This document shows, one piece after another, positions 1 through 7,356 of a stretch of 16,471 nucleotides of DNA; positions within the stretch are counted from its first letter, which is position 1, and the number at the start of each line of letters is the position of its first letter. This DNA is from Deltaproteobacteria bacterium RBG_16_44_11. Its GTDB lineage: Bacteria > Desulfobacterota > Syntrophia > Syntrophales > Smithellaceae. The notes beneath the pieces were generated by a model. It made no database searches. It saw nothing but the letters and a program-made list of their open reading frames with translations, and had not been told where the DNA came from. The stretch covers positions 107,742 through 124,212 of the forward strand of contig MGQN01000023.1 of the NCBI GenBank assembly GCA_001797845.1, written 5' to 3'. The translations under genes and the position numbers were made by a program.

Positions 1-452
1 TCTGGATTCTCATCGGGGCGTACGCGTTCACTTCTGTTTACACCGGCACAGGGGCTCATGAGCTGATGAAACATATCCTGCTGTCCATTCCCGGAGGAAA
101 GTGGACCATCCTGTTTACCATGCAGATAATCTTTTTCATTCTGGGATGTATCCTGGATCCTGTGGGCATCATCATGATCTGCACCCCCGTCTTTGTTCCG
201 GTAATCACGGCCTTGGGATTTGATCCTCTCTGGTTCGGTGTCCTTTTCATCATGAATATGGAGATGGGGTATCTGACTCCGCCTTTTGGTTTTAATCTGT
301 TTTATATGAAGGCCATAGCTCCGAAGGGAATAACAATGAGCGATATCTACCGGTCTATAGTGCCATTCGTGGCACTTCAAGCTATCGGGCTTATTCTGGT
401 CATAATATTCCCGCAGATCGCTCTTTGGTTGCCAAATTTGATGGTAAGGTAA
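1..452 (+). CDS. dctM: TRAP transporter large permease (DctM type), 3' fragment
   Basis: This is the C-terminal 149 residues of the large membrane subunit of a tripartite ATP-independent periplasmic (TRAP) transporter, which drives sodium- or proton-coupled uptake of carboxylates or similar solutes through the inner membrane. The frame is open from base 3, so the gene begins outside the window. Visible family hallmarks are FFILGCILDPVGIIMI, the acidic stretch FDPLWFGVLFIMNMEMGYL and then TPPFGFNLFYMK, all characteristic of the DctM C-terminal repeat. Hydrophobic segments follow to the end (IVPFVALQAIGLILVIIF), and the stop codon is TAA. The small permease and periplasmic binding protein are presumably upstream, outside the window. 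The substrate cannot be told from this fragment. A hairpin lies about 24 bases after the stop. Confidence 0.93.
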   Translation, partial: WILIGAYAFTSVYTGTGAHELMKHILLSIPGGKWTILFTMQIIFFILGCILDPVGIIMICTPVFVPVITALGFDPLWFGVLFIMNMEMGYLTPPFGFNLFYMKAIAPKGITMSDIYRSIVPFVALQAIGLILVIIFPQIALWLPNLMVR

Positions 453-475
453 AAGAAACCTTATTTGCTGAAACG

Positions 476-505
476 GAGAGGCTGGGCATTACTTGCCAGC
501 CTCTC
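476..505 (+). terminator. Stem-loop after the TRAP permease gene, probable terminator
   Basis: A perfect 10-bp stem (GAGAGGCTGG pairing with CCAGCCTCTC) with a 10-base loop lies 24 bases downstream of the permease stop. There is no clean U-run directly after it (GCTAATTTGG follows), so it may be a weak intrinsic terminator or a 3'-end stabilising hairpin. The rest of the roughly 300-base gap before the next gene shows only a promoter-like sequence. Confidence 0.5.
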
Positions 506-686
506 GCTAATTTGGCCTTGTATATCTTTCAAGAAAAAGCTCTGGATTTCGGGACAAAAATTTTAACAGGATGGATGCATAGATAATAGTTCTCTGTTTT
601 CACTCTACTTTGTAAATATGCTGGTAAAATAAAGATCGCCGGAAGAAATGCTGCATTATGTGTGGAAACGGGCGATATTAATCACG

Positions 687-715
687 TTGAATCTATAGCA
701 TGTCCATGATATTTT
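687..715 (+). promoter_or_regulatory. Candidate sigma70-type promoter for the lipoprotein operon
   Basis: TTGAAT, a 17-base spacer, then TATTTT, ending 43 bases before the ankyrin lipoprotein start. The match to consensus is moderate. It is the best-spaced pair I found in this gap. Confidence 0.35.
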
Positions 716-758
716 AACGGCACTGAAAATAAACGATTAAAGAGGTTATTTTTTAACC

Positions 759-1553
759 ATGCGCGGTTTTATCAGCAAAATATTTTTGTTTATCTGCGTA
801 TTTTCCATCCTTGCCTGTTCACCGCCGCAGATTCAGAAATTTAATAACGAAATTGCTTTATCATACGCCAACACCGAAGCCCTTTTCTTTGATGCGGCAG
901 TAAAAGGGGATATCATATTGGTTATGCGGCTGGTCGAGGAAAAGATTGTAGATGTGAATATTCGTGACCGTTTCGGCTGGACGGGCTGGATGTATGCCGC
1001 GCGCTATGGACACGAGGGGCTAATCGAATACTTTCTGACAAAAAAAATCGACATCGACACACAGGAAGATAAGGGACAAACGGCCTTGATGATTGCCGTT
1101 AATGCCCGGAATACAGGTGTTGTTAAGTATTTGCTGGAATCCGGTGCCGACGTGACTATTCAGGACGCGTATGGCTATACCGCGCTCAAATGGGCGATCA
1201 ATGATAAGAGTTGGGATTGCGTTCCTTTGCTGATTGCCGGGAGAAAAGGCATCGATATTCAGAATTCCGAGGGAGAAACCACTCTGCACATGGCCGTTGG
1301 TTTCCATCTTTATGATATGACGTGTCTCTTAATCAATAAAGGAGCAAATCTCAATGTCAAGAATGGAAAAGGAAATACAGCTTTGCATCTGGCTGCGGCA
1401 CAAGGCGATAAAGCGATAGTGGAACTTCTGGTGGCAAATGGCGCGGATACATCCGCAAAAAATAACGAAGGAAAAAACGCCCTTGCTTTGGCCAAAACAA
1501 ATAATTATCAGCAGATAATAACTTTCCTTAAAAAAAGAATGAAAAAAAGATGA
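759..1553 (+). CDS. Ankyrin-repeat lipoprotein
   Basis: This is a 264-residue predicted lipoprotein. A short basic N-terminus, a hydrophobic stretch and the lipobox SILAC at residues 16-20 indicate cleavage and lipidation at Cys20; Ser at +2 suggests outer-membrane sorting by E. coli rules. The mature part is almost entirely ankyrin repeats, about seven, starting near residues 41, 73, 106, 139, 172, 206 and 239. The canonical patterns GQTALMIAV, GETTLHMAV and GNTALHLAA are visible. Ankyrin arrays bind protein partners and have no catalytic activity. The start is supported by AGAGG about 13 bases upstream; the short dyad GGTTA...TAACC (744-758) overlaps this site and could hinder ribosome access. 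The stop overlaps the next gene's start (ATGA), so the two are probably co-translated, and the neighbouring hydrolase lipoprotein is the obvious candidate partner. Confidence 0.85.
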   Translation: MRGFISKIFLFICVFSILACSPPQIQKFNNEIALSYANTEALFFDAAVKGDIILVMRLVEEKIVDVNIRDRFGWTGWMYAARYGHEGLIEYFLTKKIDIDTQEDKGQTALMIAVNARNTGVVKYLLESGADVTIQDAYGYTALKWAINDKSWDCVPLLIAGRKGIDIQNSEGETTLHMAVGFHLYDMTCLLINKGANLNVKNGKGNTALHLAAAQGDKAIVELLVANGADTSAKNNEGKNALALAKTNNYQQIITFLKKRMKKR

Positions 1554-2842
1554 AAAGAAAAATGAGCAAAGGGAAATATCTTTTTCTTGTTTTTGTATTT
1601 TTCGTAATGCCCGGCATTACCGGTTGCCGATATTTGAGTATCAGCCATGAAGACGATATAATCGAGATGCCTTCTTTGTATAAAGGAAAGGAAAGGCTTC
1701 TTACGTATCATTGCGCCGTCATCAAGGGTAAAATCGTGAGTTCCGATAAGCTTAAAAATCCTACCCTGCTTATCGTCTATCCTCTTTCCGCGGCGGATAG
1801 GCCATTAACGGATTATATTGTTTTGAAAAGCACCAGTTCTTTTACCCTCTATTTATCGGAGGGGCGCTATCGTCTATACACGATAACTGATTTTAACAAC
1901 GACGGTATTTACAGGGAAAATGAAGTTTCCGGTGTCTATGGTCCGCCATCTTCTCCGAAGGAAATATCACTTCGTAAAGAAGACTTGGTCAAAGGCGTTG
2001 TGATTAACACCTCCAAAGATAATTCACACAAGATTACTTTTCCCCGCCAACTAAGCATTGACGAAAAACAGGAGACCGTCAGCCAATTAACTTATAGCGG
2101 ACAGATAACAAAAATTTATGATGGAATGTTTTCTTTTGAAAACGCGTCAGCAGGCTGGTGGAATCCCACGGCCTTCATGAAGGCTTTCGGCGCGCATATC
2201 TATTTTATGGAGGAATATGATCCTGAAAAAATTCCCATTCTCTTTGTTCATGGTGCGGAAGGAAGCCCGCAAGACTGGGTTTATTTTTTTATTCGTCTTG
2301 ACCGCAGCCGTTATCAGCCGTGGTTTTTCTATTATCCATCGGGCATTCATCTTTCTCTGGCGTCGCAACTTCTCTATGATGAGCTGATGGAGCTTCAGGG
2401 GAAATATGGATTTAATAAAATTTGTATTGCCGCTCACAGCATAGGCGGATTGATTACGCGCCCCCTTTTAACCAGATATAAATTCGAGAAATCCAACAAT
2501 TTTGTAAAACTCTATGTTACCTTTGCTACGCCATGGTCCGGTTTTGAAGCCGCCGATGCGTCACAGAAATTACCGCATAAGAGCCTGCCGAGCTGGATGG
2601 ATATCGGCACTCAAAGTGTTTTTATTCGCAGAACCTTGAATGCTAAACTGCCGCGGAATATCCATTATTATCTTTTCTATGGAAAAGAAGATCAAGTGTC
2701 TGAAGGCAGGGCGTTGGATGAGCGGGCTTCATCAGATGCCCGTGAAAGTCTTGGTTTTGATTGCGACCACAACTCTATCTTAACCAATCGCATTGTTTTT
2801 AAAAAATTTAACAACATTTTAGAAAAAGAGTTATCTCGTTAA
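1550..2842 (+). CDS. Alpha/beta-hydrolase fold lipoprotein (esterase/lipase-like)
   Basis: This is a 430-residue predicted lipoprotein with signal peptide and lipobox GITGC (lipidated Cys26). Residues about 50-160 form a beta-rich N-terminal domain (NPTLLIVYPL, EGRYRLYTITDFNNDGIYRE) resembling carboxypeptidase-regulatory or Ig-like modules. The C-terminal half is an alpha/beta-hydrolase: ILFVHGAEGS (His234-Gly235, oxyanion region), a nucleophile elbow AHSIGG with Ser297, a likely acid near Asp381 (YGKEDQVSEG) and His407 in DHNSIL. The lipase/PGAP1-like signature and envelope location suggest an esterase, lipase or acyltransferase; the substrate is unknown. The ATG overlaps the stop of the ankyrin lipoprotein by four bases. 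A second ATG at codon 5 is also possible. No transcription terminator with a U-run is obvious immediately downstream. Confidence 0.82.
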   Translation: MKRKMSKGKYLFLVFVFFVMPGITGCRYLSISHEDDIIEMPSLYKGKERLLTYHCAVIKGKIVSSDKLKNPTLLIVYPLSAADRPLTDYIVLKSTSSFTLYLSEGRYRLYTITDFNNDGIYRENEVSGVYGPPSSPKEISLRKEDLVKGVVINTSKDNSHKITFPRQLSIDEKQETVSQLTYSGQITKIYDGMFSFENASAGWWNPTAFMKAFGAHIYFMEEYDPEKIPILFVHGAEGSPQDWVYFFIRLDRSRYQPWFFYYPSGIHLSLASQLLYDELMELQGKYGFNKICIAAHSIGGLITRPLLTRYKFEKSNNFVKLYVTFATPWSGFEAADASQKLPHKSLPSWMDIGTQSVFIRRTLNAKLPRNIHYYLFYGKEDQVSEGRALDERASSDARESLGFDCDHNSILTNRIVFKKFNNILEKELSR

Positions 2843-2978
2843 CCACAGCCAAAAATTAGAGTGGTAATTAACTACTAGTGATACGGATGCCGGTGAGAAT
2901 CTGCATGACTACACCCTGATCTGTTATTTACCTGCCTCATGGTGGACTGCTTAATATCTTTTTGATCACTAGGGCCAA

Positions 2979-3025
2979 TTCGGAAAACAGGATACTCGGC
3001 TGTACGATATAGTATCCTACCCGAA
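2979..3025. other. Imperfect long stem-loop between convergent genes
   Basis: TTCGG and GGATACT on the left pair with AGTATCC and CCGAA on the right, with an internal loop and a 14-base apical loop. It sits in a 249-base gap between a rightward and a leftward gene. There is no U-run on either side, so a bidirectional terminator is only a guess; it could also be part of a decayed element. Confidence 0.3.
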
Positions 3026-3091
3026 AATGCATGCGGATGAAATATAACGGGTAATTAGAAAATAGATCTAGGATTACTCTGATATTTTTTA

Positions 3092-3421
3092 TTATTTACG
3101 ATGATCCGGATAATATTTCTCTGTACATTCAGGGCAAATGCCGTGACTGAACTCAGCCATTGATCGCTCTTTTATATAGCCTTCGATTTGTTCCCAGTAA
3201 CCTTTGTCATTGCGTATTTTCTTACAATGCGCACAAATCGGCAGTAATCCGCTCAAAGTTTTTATTTCTGAAAGCGCTTTTTTAAGCTCCATGATGAGGT
3301 TTTCACGTTCGGTTTCTACCCGCTGACGCTCGGATGCCGCTTTTTCCAATTCAGCAATCCGTTGCTGCATTTGTGCCATTTTCTTTATGCTCTGCTCTTT
3401 TGTTTTCTTTTCTTTCTTCAT
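3092..3421 (-). CDS. Small coiled-coil protein with a CxxC...CxxC signalling-tail domain
   Basis: About 109 residues from the ATG at 3421; a TTG at 3442 could add seven more, and neither has a clear ribosome site. Residues 1-55 are highly charged and form a predicted coiled coil (QQRIAELEKAASERQRVE). The C-terminal half reads LSGLLPICAHCKKIRNDKGY, then WEQIEGYIKERSMAEFSHG, then ICPEC. Cys63, Cys66, Cys96 and Cys99 form a likely metal-binding site. From memory, this C-terminal module is common at the end of PAS-domain and response-regulator proteins in Deltaproteobacteria, where it follows a coiled coil. Here it stands alone without a sensor or receiver domain. It may be a trans-acting small regulator or the leftover tail of a degraded signalling protein. 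Function unknown. Confidence 0.68.
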   Translation of the reverse strand: MKKEKKTKEQSIKKMAQMQQRIAELEKAASERQRVETERENLIMELKKALSEIKTLSGLLPICAHCKKIRNDKGYWEQIEGYIKERSMAEFSHGICPECTEKYYPDHRK

Positions 3422-3542
3422 GGGTATAAACTCATGTAACAATCAGTTTTTTATTTATGCTTTTGTTTACTAAAATTTATTCTTGTCTTATTTGAGAAAA
3501 GCCATTGAAACCCCTCAAAAATTAAGTTATAAGTGAGCCATC

Positions 3543-3689
3543 ATGAAGACACGATTATTCCATCCTAAAAAATTGCTGATGCTGTGGTTAGGTTCCATTG
3601 AAATGAAGGTCTTCCTGGGTGCCCTTGTCCAGGAGTTAAAACCACAGTTGCAATTGGATGCTTGGGGCGATAATGCCTCCTATATATAA
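3543..3689 (+). CDS. Possible 48-residue small protein
   Basis: This is an ATG-to-TAA frame of 48 codons in the otherwise empty stretch between the four-Cys protein and the HTH regulator. The peptide begins MKTRLFHPKKLLMLWLGSIE and has an amphipathic, fairly protein-like composition ending in DAWGDNASYI. A weak purine-rich AAGTGAG lies about seven bases upstream. I do not recognise it. It could be a remnant of an accessory gene or a chance frame. Confidence 0.25.
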   Translation: MKTRLFHPKKLLMLWLGSIEMKVFLGALVQELKPQLQLDAWGDNASYI

Positions 3690-3708
3690 AGATAAAATGT
3701 GCTTGTTT

Positions 3709-3984
3709 TTACGAAGCCTTTCTCTGGCCGTCGCAAACCGGCCGGCCGGCCTTGCGTGGCCCGCCGTAATAAAGATAAGGGTCCGGCCAGATACGTTTGA
3801 TGTCGATGCCGATTCTGGCGGCAATGTGTTTGCGCACGCGGTCGGAAACTGTGTTGCCCTGGATAACGTGGTAAACAAGCTGCTGAGTCGCACCGAGTTC
3901 ACGGGCAAGTTGGGATTGCGTAAGCCCGGCCCTCATCATGGCGATCCGGATTTCAACGGGTTCCATGTTTTGTATTTTGAACAT
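3709..3984 (-). CDS. Small XRE-type helix-turn-helix regulator
   Basis: This is a 91-residue DNA-binding protein. Residues about 8-62 form an XRE/Cro-like HTH: GLTQSQLARELGATQQLVYH (residues 20-39) is the HTH core, followed by VSDRVRKHIAARIGI. The tail WPDPYLYYGGPRKAGRP is typical of short regulators of this class. The ATG at 3984 has AAGAG nine bases upstream; Met7 is an alternative start. It is transcribed away from a second HTH regulator at 4220, and the shared 235-base region carries a strong promoter (TTGACA-17-TATAGA) with a perfect dyad over the -10. This suggests autoregulation or mutual regulation like a Cro/CI pair. No integrase or other phage gene is in the window, so a prophage context is not shown. 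Confidence 0.8.
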   Translation of the reverse strand: MFKIQNMEPVEIRIAMMRAGLTQSQLARELGATQQLVYHVIQGNTVSDRVRKHIAARIGIDIKRIWPDPYLYYGGPRKAGRPVCDGQRKAS

Positions 3985-4023
3985 TAATTGACTCTTTTTT
4001 TTGAAAGGTGATTTTACTTTTTG

Positions 4024-4058
4024 ATTAGTTCTATAAACTAATAATTAGCTCATGTCAA
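4024..4058 (-). promoter_or_regulatory. Promoter of the 91-aa HTH gene with overlapping operator-like dyad
   Basis: Read on the minus strand: TTGACA (4058-4053), a 17-base spacer and TATAGA (4035-4030). The plus strand shows a perfect 7-bp inverted repeat ATTAGTT-CTATA-AACTAAT (4024-4042) centred on the -10. A bound dimer here would block the promoter. Further ATTAGCT copies lie at 4044 and 4074, on the same face of the helix (20 and 30 bases apart). Confidence 0.6.
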
Positions 4059-4127
4059 GCGCAATTTTGATTTATTAGCTATTTTTTTATAAAATAATTG
4101 TTTTTATGAGTAATATGTTGATTACAT

Positions 4128-4200
4128 TAGTAAATAGTATATTTTCGACAGTACTTAACGGTCAAGAGATAAGCTAAAAAGTAGTAAATACTATATTTCG
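4128..4200 (+). repeat. Pair of direct repeats upstream of the 197-aa HTH gene, probable operators
   Basis: TAGTAAATAGTATATTTTCG (4128-4147) and TAGTAAATACTATATTTCG (4182-4200) differ by one substitution and one base of length. They are 54 bases apart, close to five helical turns. Each contains a TATATT that could act as a -10. The second copy ends 20 bases before the ATG of the rightward regulator. Confidence 0.5.
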
Positions 4201-4219
4201 GGCGTTAAATTGGTGTGGT

Positions 4220-4813
4220 ATGAGTGTAAACACTTTAAAAGAACGCGCAAAATGGGCGATAGATTATATTGTAAAGAAAGAGCACCTTTCTAATATTAAG
4301 CTTGGTATGCAAATGGGATTTGCGGCAGGCACAATAAATAGTTACCGGCGGATGACAACAGATCCGAGCATCGAGTTTATTCTGAAGTTTTGTGAATTGT
4401 TTAAATTTAATGTATTATGGTTCGTTTTGGGAGAAGGTTATCCTTTTCTTGGTGCGCGCGAAACATATCCTGAATCAAAAGGCCCTAACCCAATATCAAC
4501 TTCGCCTCCGGACATTTTTGATGATCATCTTCTTACATTAAGAGAGCCAAAAGCCGATTATGGTGCACCAGCCGCAGAACAGAAAATCAGTATTGAAGAG
4601 GCTGTGGGAAAGGCATATAAGATTCTCTCATCCGGCACGGCTCTTTCCGTCGCTCTCTACTTAAATATCCAGCAGTTTGCCGCCGCACTGGACAGCAGCC
4701 AGGAACTCAAAGCCTGCCGGGATAAAATCAGCGAGCTAAAAGCGCAGATGCTTGAATCGCGCGGGCAAGTAGACAGCCTCACAGCCGCCCCTTTGGACAA
4801 AAAGATTGAGTAA
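4220..4813 (+). CDS. CI-like helix-turn-helix regulator with coiled-coil C-terminus
   Basis: This is a 197-residue regulator. The N-terminal ~75 residues resemble the phage CI/XRE repressor HTH: SNIKLGMQMGFAAGTINSYR (24-43), then PSIEFILKFCELFKFNVLWF and the typical closing motif VLGEGYPF. A linker (about 80-120) is followed by a helical region and a predicted coiled coil (about 155-190, SSQELKACRDKISELKAQML), which probably mediates oligomerisation. No Ser/Lys LexA-type self-cleavage domain is seen, so control by RecA-stimulated autocleavage is unlikely. The start has only a weak GGTG four bases upstream. It is divergent from the 91-aa HTH gene, with operator-like repeats between them, and converges on kefC with a six-base gap. 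Its targets are unknown. Confidence 0.78.
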   Translation: MSVNTLKERAKWAIDYIVKKEHLSNIKLGMQMGFAAGTINSYRRMTTDPSIEFILKFCELFKFNVLWFVLGEGYPFLGARETYPESKGPNPISTSPPDIFDDHLLTLREPKADYGAPAAEQKISIEEAVGKAYKILSSGTALSVALYLNIQQFAAALDSSQELKACRDKISELKAQMLESRGQVDSLTAAPLDKKIE

Positions 4814-4819
4814 GCGTAA

Positions 4820-6706
4820 TCATTTTCCCGATTTTTCTTCGGAAAATTTTTCCTCGAACAAATCACTGTCCCAGGCATGATCGTAGAGAGTGGGATTTAC
4901 CTCGCGGTCGTTCGCCAGCAATTGTTCCTGAACCTCGATTTGCTCGCGCGTCTTGAACAGATATGCCTCCTTATCGTGGCGATGCGCCGCCAGTCTTTTT
5001 AAGGCTTCTTCATCGTATTTGATGAAGTTTTGCCCTGCCCGCACAGCGGTATGTCTGCGGAAGCCCATCTTGACCAGCGCGTCCACGCCCAAGCGCACGG
5101 ACGTGTCCAGCGATTCACGATAAATGCTCTCCACGCCCGCGTCGATAAGCTCGTAGGCGTCAATACGGCTTTTCGCGCGCACCATCACCGTAAGATTGGG
5201 AAATATCTCTTTGGTTTTTTCAATTAATTCATGATTGGTTTCCGGTGAGTCAATCGCGGTAATCAAAATCTTAGCCTGTTCGGCTCCGGCGGATTTCAGT
5301 ATATCCACGCGCGTCGCGTCACCGTAAAAAACCTTAAACCCCATTTTCCTTAAAAGATCCACACGGTCCGAATCGTTATCCAGAATTGTCGCGTGAATTC
5401 CGTTGGCTCTCAAGAAACGGCCGACGGTACTTCCGAAGTGACCGAACCCAGCTATAATTACCGTGTGTTGCGTATCGATGCTGTCGGCTTCTTTTTCTTC
5501 GGGCGCTTCCTTTACGCCAAAGTTAGGCAAAATGAGCCGCTCATTGATAAGTAATAGTAAAGGCGTCAGCGTCATGCTGATAGCCGTTACACCCATAAGT
5601 GTATCAGTCCATTCAACAGAAAGAATATTGAGTTGGTAAATGAAAGGAAACAACAGAAAAGCAAATTCGCCCACCTGTGCCAGAACAACTGTAAACATCA
5701 TGTTTTGGTCGAAAGAAAGCCCGGCGATTTTTCCGGTCATAAACAACACTGCCGCCTTGATCAGAATAATGCCGCAAACAAGCCCAATAATCATCAGCGG
5801 GTTGCTGATAAATTGATTAAAGTTGATGGAGGCGCCTACGGCGATAAAAAACAAACCAAGCAATATGCCTTTAAACGGTTCGATATCGCTTTCCAGTTCA
5901 TGGCGGAATTGGCTGTTGGCTAAAACGACGCCGGCCAGAAAAGTTCCCAATGCGGGGCTTAAGCCCAGCAGAATCATGAAGTATGCAGTGCCGATGACGA
6001 TAAGCAGCGCTGCAATGGTAAACAGTTCACGCAGATGGATGCGGGCGATAAAGCGCAAAAAAGGCGTAAATATAAAACGGCCAGCTCCAATGACAATGTT
6101 GGCGGCGACGAGCAACGTCAGTGTCTGCGCCCAGCCGGGTAAGTCTTCAATGAAAGAAGATGGCCCGGCGGAAGTTTTATGTATAACGGCAACAGCTAAA
6201 AGCGGAAGGAGCGCGAGAATGGGAATTACAGAAACATCCTGAAAAATGGAAACAGCCAGAGAACTTTTTGCGGACTGTGTTTTTGTCAAACCTTTTTCGC
6301 GAAAAGTCTGCATAATAATGGCTGTTGACGACATAGAAAGGGCAAGGCCGATGGCGAGCGAGGTTTGCCAGTTAAAGCCCAGTAAAAGAAAAAGAGCAAA
6401 ACAAGTCAAAGATGTTAAACCCACTTGAAGAGATCCCGCACCTAAAACCAGCTTGCGCATGCGCCAAAAAGTGGAAGGGTCCAGCTCCAAACCGGCCAAA
6501 AACAGCATCATCACCACGCCGAATTCGGCAAAATGCATGATGTCTTTTCCTTCCTGCCCGATAAGACCGAGAAAGAAAGGGCCGATAATTATTCCGCCCA
6601 AAAGATAGCCCAGCACCGAGCCCATGCCCAGCTTTTTGGCAATCGGCACAAAGACAATCGCTGCCGCTAGATAAATCAAGGCGTCATGTAAAAATGTACC
6701 GCTCAT
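4820..6706 (-). CDS. kefC: KefB/KefC-type glutathione-regulated K+/H+ antiporter (CPA2 family)
   Basis: This is a 628-residue inner-membrane antiporter exchanging K+ (or Na+) for H+. Residues about 5-395 hold the 12-13 membrane helices of the CPA2 fold, including LALSMSSTAIIMQTF and FQDVSVIPILALLPLL with the conserved ion-site Asp157. The loop HELESDIEPFKGILLGLFFI (269-288) matches the regulatory HALESD loop of E. coli KefC, with Glu at position 2 of the motif. Residues about 413-530 are a TrkA-N/RCK nucleotide-binding domain with GxGxxG (Gly420, Gly422, Gly425) and the acidic LDNDSDR. The C-terminal ~90 residues are soluble. The ATG is preceded by AGGAG 11 bases away, lying inside the 3' end of the upstream kefF-like gene; only three bases separate the two genes. 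In Gammaproteobacteria this pair protects against electrophiles by acidifying the cytoplasm; that role is inferred here, since glutathione dependence cannot be seen. Confidence 0.92.
   Translation of the reverse strand: MSGTFLHDALIYLAAAIVFVPIAKKLGMGSVLGYLLGGIIIGPFFLGLIGQEGKDIMHFAEFGVVMMLFLAGLELDPSTFWRMRKLVLGAGSLQVGLTSLTCFALFLLLGFNWQTSLAIGLALSMSSTAIIMQTFREKGLTKTQSAKSSLAVSIFQDVSVIPILALLPLLAVAVIHKTSAGPSSFIEDLPGWAQTLTLLVAANIVIGAGRFIFTPFLRFIARIHLRELFTIAALLIVIGTAYFMILLGLSPALGTFLAGVVLANSQFRHELESDIEPFKGILLGLFFIAVGASINFNQFISNPLMIIGLVCGIILIKAAVLFMTGKIAGLSFDQNMMFTVVLAQVGEFAFLLFPFIYQLNILSVEWTDTLMGVTAISMTLTPLLLLINERLILPNFGVKEAPEEKEADSIDTQHTVIIAGFGHFGSTVGRFLRANGIHATILDNDSDRVDLLRKMGFKVFYGDATRVDILKSAGAEQAKILITAIDSPETNHELIEKTKEIFPNLTVMVRAKSRIDAYELIDAGVESIYRESLDTSVRLGVDALVKMGFRRHTAVRAGQNFIKYDEEALKRLAAHRHDKEAYLFKTREQIEVQEQLLANDREVNPTLYDHAWDSDLFEEKFSEEKSGK
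4822..4850 (+). terminator. Weak hairpin at the convergent 3' ends of the HTH gene and kefC
   Basis: ATTTTCC and GGAAAAT form a 7-bp stem around a 12-base loop, followed by TTTT, nine bases after the HTH gene stop and inside the last codons of kefC. The stem is AT-rich, so its stability is modest. Confidence 0.3.
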
Positions 6707-6709
6707 TGT

Positions 6710-7315
6710 TTAAATATCTCCTGTTTCTTTGGAGAGCCAATCGTTTAGATACGGAAACCTCTGCATGAATTCGATATTAAATTCGCCTTTTGCCAATTTC
6801 TCCAAGAGTGAGCGATAAAGCCGGGCGTAACCCTCCAAGTCCTGGGCTTTTAACAGGTGCGTGCCGTGGACGGCAAACGGCGGCAGATAAATCATTTTGC
6901 ATAGAGTTGCCGTCTGCTCAAAAGGAATAAGAAATTCTCGAATTGTAAAATTATTGTGTTGCCCTGCCGCGTACGCTTCTCTTGTTCCACCCGCGGTCAG
7001 CGTATTGAAAATAATTTTGTCTTTAAGATTGTTACCGTTTCTGCCGTGTGCCCAGCCGTGTTCCATAACGAGGTCTATCCATTGTTTGAGCATAGGCGGG
7101 GCGCTGTACATATATAAAGGATGATGCCAGATTATTACCTGATTAGCTTGCAGTAGTTCTTTTTCACGGTCGATATCTATATTGAAGTCGGGATATTGTT
7201 CATACAAATCATTTAAAGTGACACCTTCTTGCTGCTCGATGTTTTTGAGCAACGCACGGTTTGTTTTCGATTTCTCAAACCGCGGATGAGCAAAAAGAAT
7301 AAGAATTTTGTTCAT
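6710..7315 (-). CDS. kefF: KefF/KefG-type NAD(P)H quinone oxidoreductase, ancillary to the K+ antiporter
   Basis: This is a 201-residue flavodoxin-like (Flavodoxin_2) FMN protein. The N-terminus MNKILILFAHPRFEKSKTNR is the phosphate-binding beta-strand/loop. NDLYEQYPDFNIDIDREKEL and HHPLYMYSAPPMLKQWIDLV are diagnostic of the KefF/KefG/MdaB-type family, and GWAHGRNGNNLKDK follows. In E. coli, KefF and KefG bind and activate KefC and KefB and also reduce quinones. The gene lies three bases upstream of the antiporter gene on the same strand, which strongly supports this partnership. I chose the ATG at 7315, which has GGGTG six bases upstream, over the GTG at 7324. Whether it is closer to KefF or KefG cannot be decided by eye; the symbol is provisional. 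Confidence 0.88.
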   Translation of the reverse strand: MNKILILFAHPRFEKSKTNRALLKNIEQQEGVTLNDLYEQYPDFNIDIDREKELLQANQVIIWHHPLYMYSAPPMLKQWIDLVMEHGWAHGRNGNNLKDKIIFNTLTAGGTREAYAAGQHNNFTIREFLIPFEQTATLCKMIYLPPFAVHGTHLLKAQDLEGYARLYRSLLEKLAKGEFNIEFMQRFPYLNDWLSKETGDI

Positions 7316-7356
7316 AAAAAACACCCATTAAATATTGGATTACATGTTCATCTTGA

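Noticed and set aside
2843..3091. Remnant insertion sequence in the gap after the hydrolase gene
   Set aside because: Apart from one imperfect stem-loop, no transposase fragment, terminal repeats or duplication could be seen.
3709..4813. Complete prophage
   Set aside because: Only two regulators are present. There is no integrase, terminase, structural gene or attachment-site pair in the window.
3709..4813. Toxin-antitoxin module formed by the two HTH genes
   Set aside because: The genes are divergent, both are DNA-binding proteins and neither resembles a toxin.
5030..6428. Rightward frames opposite kefC
   Set aside because: They lie wholly inside a well-supported leftward gene and show no family motifs.
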